From: Salvator merianae
Lineage: Eukaryota > Chordata > Lepidosauria > Squamata > Teiidae
NCBI GenBank assembly: GCA_003586115.2
Contig: QVOM02000025.1
Location: 48,534,444-48,598,443, forward strand
Length of the DNA stretch: 64,000 nt
Direction: 5' to 3'
Under the pieces are notes generated by a model, which was not told the DNA's origin, did not search any database, and saw nothing but the letters and a program-made list of their open reading frames with translations. This document shows positions 56,041 through 64,000 of the stretch, piece by piece. Within the stretch, counting starts at the first letter, position 1. Every line of letters starts with the position of its first letter. Made by a program: the position numbers and the translations under genes.

Positions 56041-57351
56041 TGGCTTCAGAAGGTACCCTTAGACTTCAGAAGGTACCTATAAAAATAAAAGTTTTATCAA
56101 ACACCTGCCTTCTAGAAAGTAATAATTTCCTCTGTGTAATAACATATTTAAACTGCCTAAAATGCAATATCCTTTATGAATAATTTGGGTACAGCTGGAT
56201 TTTTGACTAGGCAAGTTCCTGTCATGGTTTCAATGATGTGTGCACTATGAAATGCGGGTTGGGAAACCATGTGGTAAGTTAGAATCAGATTGATGGAAGC
56301 AAGTTATTAATTTTCATGTCAGCTAAAATATGACTTTGCTTATTCATGTGTGTGTGAGTGTGTGTGTATATATGAATAAATAAGATAAAAAAATGTCATT
56401 GTGTATATGATTTTCATTGCAAATAATCAAACAATATGTAGTTTGAACAGTTTCCTTACAAATAAAATAATTTGTCAGAATATAATCAAGCCTCATTCTC
56501 CTTCCTTTCCTGAATGAATCATTCCTGGTGTAGCATTATCTATAAGAAGCTAATGCATGATTTACTAAATAAATAAATAAATGAAAGTTGAACTGTACAT
56601 CACAGCACCAGCATAGACAATGACAAAGGGCAGTGGGAGGTACAATTTGGATGAAAAGCCAAATGCTGGCAATACTAAATAAACACATTTGTTTACTGCT
56701 GAAGCCCATCAAAACATCAGTCAACTGTAATGCAAAGCATGACTCCTTCTGTCTGGACATTATTTCCTTGCTTCCCCTCAAACAACCTGATAGCAGCTTC
56801 CTGCTGATCAGCACTACTGTTTATTAGCTTTTTGTTTACTCTGTATTAAAAGTTATACCCAGTATCCCTATTCATGTGAAATATTGCAAGCATAAGCATG
56901 TTGTAGCAGAGTCTTGAACTAAGACTGGGGGAAAGTCACATTCAATTTTCTGCTCAGTTATAAGCCATTGGCATACTCTTAGTTTGGCCTCTTGCTATAA
57001 AGTGTATTTGTAAAAAGAAAATCTACAAAATTTACACATGCTACACCAATATGCATAATAAAAAACATGTATTGTTGCCAATTCCCAAAGTCCAAGTAAA
57101 TGTGGAGCTGTAGAAAGAAACTCTAAATCTCCCAGAAAAGAAACTTCAAAAATAAAGACACAGACAAAGTACTTTTTGGCCAAAAAGGACCAACACTCCT
57201 CTCACAGAGATAAGTGCGGTGGTTTACTGATAAACTGTAGTTGCTTTTATACACTCTTTGCTCTCCATCTGATCAAAAGTAACATTCCAAACATCCAGGA
57301 AAAAACGTAGAAGTTCCTGTCCTATCTGAGTTGAATGACTGACCCAGACAT
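56041..57351. other. no gene seen; short (TG)n near 56346-56373
   Basis: Unique A+T-rich DNA with a weak TG/TA dinucleotide tract and an (AAAT)n run at 56567-56583. Confidence 0.5.
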
Positions 57352-57354
57352 TGA

Positions 57355-57898
57355 AGGCTTGTTCGCACTTACAACAGTATAACAGTATAACTAACACGGT
57401 TTGGGCCAGTAGGGTTCGGGTATGGAGAGAGGTCTTCGCACCTGTCAGTGCTGGAAAATTCCGCCAGCCAACCAGTGCTGGACGCAGTGCGAATGGGAGC
57501 GTAGCAGTTCAGTAGCTGTGCTTGAACCCAGAAGGTCTGTGTTTGAACCTAGAGGGTCTGTGTTCAAACCTGTTTTCGAAAAGGCCACCAGGATCCGGAC
57601 CCCAAGGTCCGAACTGGGGTGTGAACCAGAAGACTGTGCCTGCATGGCCCCGCCAGCCCTGCCCCACACCGCCGCCATTTTGAACCTGGAAATGGTGCGA
57701 ACGCACCTTCCCTGATCCTCATCTGATCATGCAGGTCAGGTTGGAGACTACAAATTAGTTGACCACAGCTGGCTGGATTCAGGTAAGCATCAGATGAGCT
57801 TTGGTAGATTTTGGGTCAGCTGGGGCTGTTCACAAGTGCGGATCCTGTATTCTAGTGTGCATCCTGAAACCTACCACTCGCTAAGTGCGAACAGGCCC
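57355..57898. mobile_element. non-autonomous DNA transposon, GGGCCTGTTCGCAC family (copy C)
   Basis: Left end AGGCTTGTTCGCACTTAC, right end TAAGTGCGAACAGGCCC. Flanking triplets TGA and TAA match 2 of 3. The interior aligns with copies A and B at CCGCCGCCATTTTGAACC, GTGCGAACGCACCTTCCC and CATGCAGGTC. It has an extra internal part with three GGGTCTGTGTT-type units (57520-57570). Confidence 0.82.
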
Positions 57899-57976
57899 TA
57901 AGTCTCCATATGTTATTAGGTTAAGTGTCAAACTAAAAACAATGCAACATGAAAGCTAGTATATTCCGGTAAATTA

Positions 57977-58156
57977 TGGCCCTTTCTGCACTTGGCTTTA
58001 TTCTGGACTGTATCCCAGAATAGGAACCTGCTATCCACATGCTAGTGCAGATTATAGCAGGCCCCAGGTGGGGCCTGCCATAGTTCATAGTAGCATGTAG
58101 GTGGCAATCAGAATTCCAAGATATAATCTGGAATAAGGCCAAGTGCAGAAAGGGCC
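57977..58156. mobile_element. 180-bp non-autonomous DNA transposon, GGCCCTTTCTGCAC family
   Basis: Terminal inverted repeats GGCCCTTTCTGCACTTGG and CCAAGTGCAGAAAGGGCC match perfectly over 18 bases and continue imperfectly inward (CTTTATTCTGGA / TCTGGAATAAGG). Length is identical to the 41571 copy. The flanking triplets TAT and TTT differ at one base. Confidence 0.9.
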
Positions 58157-58463
58157 TTTGTAGTAACAACAGATAGTTTACATTCTTTAATCCCTGAGAA
58201 GGTTGCTTTATCTGCTAAACACAGTAAAACTTCACACAGCATTTGCTTTTACTAAAGCAGGTCCAATATTTGTGTAACTGTTTAATTAATCAAATTAATA
58301 TTGATATATTTCCTTCATTATATGTCTTGATCATAATTTAATGGCTTCAGTATCACCCACAATCAACATCTGTTTTCAAAACTTCAAAGATTATTTATCT
58401 AACCAACAACTGCAGTGGCCAAGTAGTGAGGTCACAAATGGAAATGCCTCCTCTAGGTTATTT

Positions 58464-58464
<1 letters not shown>

Positions 58465-58520
<56 letters not shown>

Positions 58521-58530
58521 ATTTATTTAT
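58465..58530. repeat. (CTAT)n(TTTA)n microsatellite
   Basis: About 13 CTAT units followed by three TTTA units. Confidence 0.97.
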
Positions 58531-60299
58531 TTTTGTTTCTAACTCACATTCTTCTCCACATATCCATTGTTACTCTGGCACTTTCTGAAGCATTGAGAAA
58601 ATGAACTACTGGTTATATCAGAAACAAACAGTTTTAACCCAGAACTCATTACTAGGAATGTGAATTACAACTATGATAAGGGAATAAAAATAACATAGTG
58701 TTAGATGATAATATGAATGTCACAAGTTACCATTTCTAAGGTGCTTTTAAGTTATTTTTTGCTATAGGAAAAGACAACCTTAGACTGAGAACAGAATCCA
58801 TGCCAGTGTTTCCTCTAGTCAAGGATGGTTTAAAAGGAATCCCCTATGGGCAAAGCTGGTTCCTGGTTCCTGGTTCCTGTCACTGCCACACAGATAGGCA
58901 GCAGTGACATTTTGCCAAGCTCTGTAACATGCCTCACTTCTCATGCCAGTACTAAGGGTGTGGGGAAATATCATGAGCTGCAACATCAAGCCTGGGAACT
59001 TTTGATCCCCAGCTTCTAAGCCAGGTCAGACCAAGCCATCCATCAAGTGAATGGTTTCCAGCCCACTTCATCTGCTCACAGTATTCCTGGCCTGGAACGT
59101 GTGTTCTGGATTGAGGACCTGTGGAGCCCATGTGGATTACACCATTGTCATCTGTTTGTATCTGGGATAACAAACATACCAACAGCCCATCATAATCACT
59201 CCAGTTCTTCCTTCTGAACTTTTAATTCAGCTGAAGACTTGAATAAATCCTACATACCGATGATTGAAACATATAATACTTGCAGAGATTCTGATTGCAC
59301 ATTCAACTACTTCTGTATGGATCTGCTACTTGAGCAGAGTTAGAAAAAAAAATTCTGCCAAATAACTTCTAGAGTAAATTTCAACACATTTGTGTTAAGA
59401 AATAGTTCCTTTCCTTTTCCTTCCTTTTCTCTATGGATTTTGGCTGCAAATCATTCTGTGCTCAAGCTGTAATGAATCAAAGCAGCTGTTGATCAAAAAG
59501 AAGTTAAATAAAATGGTGAGATGTTGAGGAAAGTAATAAAGTGGATTCTTAAAATGCCTTTAGTATAGACAGTTTTAAATATTTAATAAGCAAAGAGAAG
59601 TTGAAACAAAGACATCACTAGGCAGCTTTTCCTGCTTTTTTTTTTTTTTGTGTGTGTGTATTTTCCTATTTTCCTTTTGTCTTACTTTGTGCATTCCATT
59701 TTCTAATGTTTCAAATAGGTCCATATTCTACGGTGCAAGACAGGCATCTAGGAGGACAGATTTACTTATTGGGCAGACCTATTCTCATGAACACCATTAC
59801 AGTGTCATGATTCACTAACACAGTCTGTTTTAACACACCCAATAAACTATGGAGAAAGTACTCGTATGTCCATTGCCATTAAACATGAGTAAAATGTTAG
59901 TGGTCCACTGCTGTTATTGCCTGCTGCTGCCACCACAAGTACTGTACTCAGCTAAGCAGCAGGCCTCTACATGATCCATATCTGCACTCCATGGATCATT
60001 ACATTCTTAATTCAAACTTGTATACTTCATGTAAACCTCATGTATTCCAGATGCTTGCAGCAACAACTACAGGCTGAGAACCATACCAGTATTCAGTTCT
60101 CTCAGAGGTTTCTAAGAAGCCTTCCTATCTCCTTGCTTGAAATGCATAAAACATGAAGCTGAATGAACTGCACTAGCCAAACTGACTGAAAGCTGGCAGG
60201 AGGAAAGCTGGCAGGACCAAAAGAAATGCAGTTCATACAAAAAGTAATTATTTAAGAAAGATGATGTAAAGGGAAGTATAAAGAGATAATCAAAGATTG
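58531..60299. other. no gene seen
   Basis: Unique DNA. It contains a triple CTGGTTC unit near 58858-58880 and a T run then (TG)n at 59637-59659. Confidence 0.5.
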
Positions 60300-60870
60300 C
60301 CAAGTATGAGAACTGCCTAGAAAGCTCAAAGCAAACAAAACCAGGGAATGTTGCACATGGAAAAAAAAAAATACAGAAAGGAATGATGTATACTGGAATT
60401 CATATGTCAATGCCAGGAGTCTCCAAGCTAACATGGACATAACCAATACTCAGTTTGTGAAGAAAGTACAGACATAATGGGCATAACAGAATTGTGGTGG
60501 ACTGGGGAGAACCAGTGAGGAACAGTAGTTCCTGATTGCAAGCTCTAAAGGAAGGACATGGAAAGATTACAGGAGCTGAAACAATATAATGAATTAAGTC
60601 ATCTTAGGATTGCTGTGGGAGATATCATGTCACAAAAGTAGTTCAATGCTCTTATCTCCAAAATCCAAGATGTTCTGATGGACTCTAAAATGAATAATGA
60701 AATCATATAGGCATCTGAAAGTGGAAGTCTTGTTTTAATGGGAAACTTCAATTACTCACCTGTTGACTATATTAATGTTTGCTTAAATTGTGACAGAAAA
60801 GGAAAATGTATAGACATTATCAATGATTGTGTATTGAAGCAGTTGGTTGTGGAACCAAGTAGGTCTATCT
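60300..60870 (+). pseudogene. CR1 ORF2 endonuclease remnant
   Basis: The frame contains MGITELWWTGE around 60477-60506, the ITETWW endonuclease block with catalytic Glu and both Trp codons intact. This is followed after about 80 codons by a GNFNYSPVDY block (GDFNYP, Asp to Asn) near 60741-60770, and then by IDIINDCVLKQLVVEPS. These blocks align in order with 39700-40148 plus 41332-41390, and 60795-60815 shows the site without the transposon found there. Frame shifts occur between blocks. No reverse transcriptase follows; the next 200 bases belong to other repeats. Confidence 0.8.
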
Positions 60871-61084
60871 ACAGCTACTTCCACACAATAGTGCAAAGAG
60901 TACAATGAACAGAGTTCATGCCTTCAGCAATTTTTGATCTCTGGGTTGTCAAACATGCTGTCTGCACTCCTACCTCTGCTCCCTGTGTCAAAACCTGGAA
61001 ACTTCCATTTCCACCTGAAGCATTTTTGCAGAGCAAAATAAATGGCTGTTGAAGTCACTTAATTGTTTCTTGTGTTATGCAAGA

Positions 61085-61225
61085 CAACACAAGTCTGAAT
61101 GGTGTGTGAGGAGAGGAAAAGCATTTGGAAGAGCAGCTAGTGTTCTTCCTCTTGCTCTGCCATTATAGTGCTCTAATGAGCACTTACGGTGCAGTGAGTG
61201 CTCCCAGGCCATAGGAATCCAAGGT
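61085..61225 (-). repeat. unnamed interspersed repeat, copy 3 of 3
   Basis: The reverse complement reads GGGAGCACTCACTGCACCG, GTAAGTGCTCATTAGAGCAC, TATAATGGCAGAGCAAGAGG, in the same order as 25225-25345 and 2755-2905. Confidence 0.55.
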
Positions 61226-61627
61226 GTTGATACTGACATATAAAGTCCTAAATGACTTGGACCTGGAGTATCTGAAGGCACAACTTTTCTCATCTAGACC
61301 TTTCCATGTGCTAAGATCACAAAATGAGGCTCTTGTAGTTCCACTACCCTTGGATGTGTGAGGGGCTGTAGCATGTGAGAGGGCCTTTGTTGTGGCAGCC
61401 CCCTGCCTTTGAAATAACCTCCAAGTGACACATGGTTCAAATGTATCTCTTCCCCTGGGCCTTTGATTCTTAGTTCCTCTGAATGTATTCCTGCCAGAGA
61501 GGGAGGGAGGTTGGATGGGTTATATTTAAAATGTTTTATTGTTTATATTATCATATGTTGTGACCCACCCTGGGACCTCCAGGTGAACAGCGGAATACAA
61601 ATGTAATGAAATAATAAATAAATATGT
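61226..61627 (+). mobile_element. L2-like LINE 3' end
   Basis: The coding remnant reads YKVLNDLDLEYLKAQLFSS then LRSQNEALVVPLP and ERAFVVAAP, the conserved C-terminal block of L2-clade reverse transcriptases (YKALNGLAP...RAFSVAAPRLWNSLP). The 3' tail follows, with GTTGTGACCCACCCTGGG and AATACAAATGTAATG, ending (AATA)n at 61612-61625. The LINE is 5'-truncated. Two antisense retroposons at 13960 and 23870 share this tail. Confidence 0.82.
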
Positions 61628-62012
61628 TTATTCTAAGCCCTAAAAACTCTCATGCGGTTGTTACAGGACTACATTATTAAATATGGATTTATGCACACTT
61701 TGGTAAATAAGGCATAAGCAAATTTGAGTCAGGGTGGGCACAAAGAACATTGGCATCTTATGGTATGTTGAAAGTAGAGGACATGGACCAGCAACGGACT
61801 GGATTCCTGTTGCATCTTGGAAACACAAACTCCATTTTCAAAAGCACAAACTATTCTAAAATTTTCCTTTGGCTCCCTCTCCCTTTCTACCTACAAGGAA
61901 GCTCATCTGCATATCTGTTCACCAAGTCCAGGTACAAATCCTGATGTTTCTCTGCTCCTGTCCAGCCCAGACTATAAAACTTGTGACTTTTGAAAATCTC
62001 TTCCTCTTCTTT
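61628..62012. other. no gene seen
   Basis: Unique spacer between a LINE tail and a transposon. Confidence 0.5.
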
Positions 62013-62645
62013 GGGTCTCTTTGCACTTGCAACTAGTGAGTGTCAGGAACACTCACTAGACAAGCATGTTCGCACTGGCAGATGGCCGTAGCATCCGGCA
62101 GCGGACCTCATCTGCTGCTGATCGTTACTACCGTTAGACAAGGTAATAGCTGTCCGAATCCTCACCTGATGCTCAAAGTGAGCTTCAGGTGAAGATTCGT
62201 CCGCACTTACCTTTCCACAGCAGCAGCCATCTTCCGGGTGATCAGCCCACCCATCATGTATGCATGATTTCGTGATCACGCAATGCATGATGGGCAATGG
62301 GGCCTACCCCTTCGCCAGGCCCCATCCAGTATCCCAGGCCTGATCAAGGGGTGTGGGCCTGAATGGGGCCTCATGTGGGCCCATTTGGGCCCACATGAGG
62401 GATAGGCTTCATTGCCCATTGCCCACTGCGCATGTACACATGCACATGCACGTGTGGAGCTGCTGCGGTCACCATGGCAGTGGTTGGATGCTTGCTGGAT
62501 GCTGTTATGGTGAGCATCAGGCATGGCTAATGGTGTTCGCACTCGTGAACACCATTAGCCAGCCTAAGATAGGTTTTCAGGCCCCATCGTGCAGATGGTG
62601 TCTGCATGATGGGGTCTGTTCCATGCTAGAATGGGCTAATGGCAC
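62013..62645. mobile_element. non-autonomous GC-rich DNA transposon (copy F), internally deleted
   Basis: Left end GGGTCTCTTTGCACTTGC, then CTAGTGAGTGTCAGGAAC and the palindrome around TCAAAGTGAGCTTCAGGTGA as in copy D (40152-40340). After GATGGGCAATGGGGCC (about 62288) the copy jumps to the distal part of D (GGCCCCATCCAGTATCCCAG). It then ends at CTAGAATGGGCTAATGG, lacking the last 20 bases. About half of D's interior is missing. Confidence 0.82.
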
Positions 62646-63218
62646 TTGTTTCTGCTTCCTCTCTGCCCACGTTTGTTTGTCTCTCCCCTTCCCCTCCTTG
62701 TTCTCTCTCTCCTCTCCAGCCCATTTGGATCCAAGGATAGGTAAATATATATGTCTCTGGAAAGGGAAAACAGCTAAGTACTTTAAAGATTGAGTTGTAT
62801 TATGTTTTTTCTGCTGTTGTTTTCTTATTTGTTATTGCTGGAATCTTAGAATACTAGCAGGGTCTCCTGTTCAGTTTAAAACATTTTTTATCTCCCTTGC
62901 TCTTGTATTCAAAGTACATTTCACTGCTGCTGCCTAAGGCTTTGCTCTTTTACCACTTTTCTTAATAAATGAATAATAATTTTATTGGGAACTCTGCTTG
63001 TTTTGACTTGATCTTTTCTCTGCCTCATTTTTACATGATCCATCCCAGTTTATTTCCTGTTTTTAAAGCCAATAGCCTAAAAGATCCTGCTCTTACAGAG
63101 TGACTGGCTAGAGCTTCCCACCCTAAAATAGAATTCCCAGATCACTGCTTGTATTATGGTACAGAGTTCTCTGGAACTCCCCACCAACTGAAATTTGAGC
63201 AGCTCCATCGCTGATGTC
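62646..63218. other. no gene seen; pyrimidine-rich start
   Basis: 62646-62720 is C/T-rich with TTTGTTTGTCTCTCCCC, similar to 6608-6640. The rest is unique A+T-rich DNA. Confidence 0.4.
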
Positions 63219-63220
63219 GA

Positions 63221-63292
<72 letters not shown>

Positions 63293-63348
63293 AGGAAGGA
63301 AGGAAGGAAGGAAGGAAGGAAGGAAGGAAGGAAGGAAGGAAAAGAAAA
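63219..63348. repeat. (GAAA)n(GGAA)n polypurine tract, 130 bp
   Basis: About 18 AAAG units pass into about 12 AAGG units, with no pyrimidine over roughly 125 bases. This is the longest simple array in the window. The open frames across it (poly-Lys/Glu/Arg) are artefacts. Confidence 0.98.
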
Positions 63349-63404
63349 ACCTATGTCAAACACACTTTTTTCACCTTTGCTTGCAACAGTGTTTAAATTT
63401 ATTT

Positions 63405-63500
63405 TTATTTGTAATATTTGTTTCTTGTTTTATTCCTTGTAAACCACATAGAGTCTCTGAAATCCAAGGTATTAAATCTGATAAACAAATAAACAGGGGC
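63405..63500 (+). mobile_element. LINE 3' tail (CTTGTAAACCACATAGAG type)
   Basis: CTTGTAAACCACATAGAGTC, GAAATCCAAGGTATTAAATC and an AAACAAATAAAC end resemble a LINE 3' tail common in squamates. Only the terminal hundred bases are present. Confidence 0.55.
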
Positions 63501-63740
63501 ACATAGAGATATAGCCCTTTCAACATCAGGTCAGTCCTGATAAAGGCTCCATCATAAAGGCTCCTTGTGGATTTTGCACATGATTCATGTTGGAACCAGA
63601 GACTGACCATTTTTTCCTCAATTCCTTCCTTTTTTTTCCCTGGAATGGTTACACTGATATGTAGATTTTGATGAGTTCTGAGATCTAGCATTCTTGAATT
63701 GAGGCACTGGGGAGCTTGGTCATTTAAAAGTCCTGACAAT

Positions 63741-64000
63741 GCGGTTGTTGCACTTACCACTTTAGAACAGGATAATTATCCAAATCTAAGGCGGTACTGA
63801 TCATGCAGAGATGACACCATCCGCACTGCATGGTGTTAGTACTTACGAGAATGCAATGAAAATTCCGGTAACCTTGCTTGATGCTTACCCTGGTAGTGGC
63901 CTGGAAGTGTCCGGCCGCTGCCATAGTGACTGCCAGGACCCAGCAACATGTAGGCATGATCAGCTGATCACACAGGTATGACCGGCTGATCGCACATGCC
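63741..64000. mobile_element. non-autonomous GC-rich DNA transposon, left part (runs off the window)
   Basis: GCGGTTGTTGCACTTACCAC then TTAGAACAGGATAATTATCC matches the left end at 48307. CGCTGCCATAGTGACTGCC and the palindromic GATCAGCTGATCACAC follow, as in other GC-rich copies. Confidence 0.7.

Noticed and set aside
63195..63506. Lys/Glu-rich frames across the polypurine tract
   Set aside because: Direct translation of a tetranucleotide microsatellite.

Overview
This 64-kb window is vertebrate nuclear DNA. It is A+T-rich, has no gene-dense ORF structure, carries many tri- and tetranucleotide microsatellites, and is crowded with interspersed repeats in all stages of decay. The mixture (CR1 LINEs with an esterase ORF1, L2-like LINE tails, an L1/Tx1-type reverse transcriptase, a Tc1 transposon, and many short non-autonomous DNA transposons including CpG-rich ones with intact target duplications) points to a non-avian reptile, most likely a squamate such as a lizard. 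That assignment is inference. I find no protein-coding gene I can name, no rRNA or tRNA gene, no CRISPR array and no prokaryotic operon signal. The best single-exon candidate is a 69-bp segment at 16281-16349 with strong splice-site-like borders. The window is best read as intergenic or deep intronic DNA.

Layout. 1-270 is the right end of a foldback hAT-like element. 3240-4435 is a decayed Tc1 transposon. 6177-6540 is a short DNA transposon. 8375-8950 and 12474-12950 are GC-rich non-autonomous transposons, the second inside an L1-type reverse transcriptase fragment. 13798-14660 is a trinucleotide array plus an antisense LINE-tail retroposon. 17113-18103 holds small repeats and microsatellites. 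19549-20560 is a transposon abutting an antisense CR1 ORF1. 22426-22660 is a small hAT-like element. 23837-24390 and 29390-29760 are more antisense LINE-tail retroposons with microsatellites. 26918-27495 is a clean 578-bp transposon. 32632-35725 is an antisense CR1 split by two hAT-like elements, one of which carries a third element. 38950-41390 is a sense CR1 (ORF1 and start of ORF2) split by a 1.18-kb transposon. 42012-43141 and 45018-46006 are two young hAT-like elements, the latter inside another transposon (44559-46136). 48307-49502 is a double-headed GC-rich transposon. 51650-53315 is a sense CR1 reverse transcriptase to 3' end, again interrupted by an hAT-like element. 57355-58156 holds two transposons. 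60300-61627 holds CR1 endonuclease and L2 3' ends. 62013-64000 holds GC-rich transposon copies and a 130-bp polypurine tract.

Three non-autonomous DNA transposon families dominate. (1) Ends TAGGGATGTGCACGAA, 8-bp target duplications, hAT-like, with long internal palindromes. (2) Ends GGGCCTGTTCGCACTTAC, with 3-bp duplications AGA or AAT in the best copies. (3) Ends GGCCCTTTCTGCACTTGG, usually about 180 bp. Because the window holds both filled and empty paralogous copies of several hosts, several insertion boundaries can be fixed from the sequence alone. The most unusual object is the element at 45018-46006, built from a run of hairpins whose centres are spaced about 140 bp apart.
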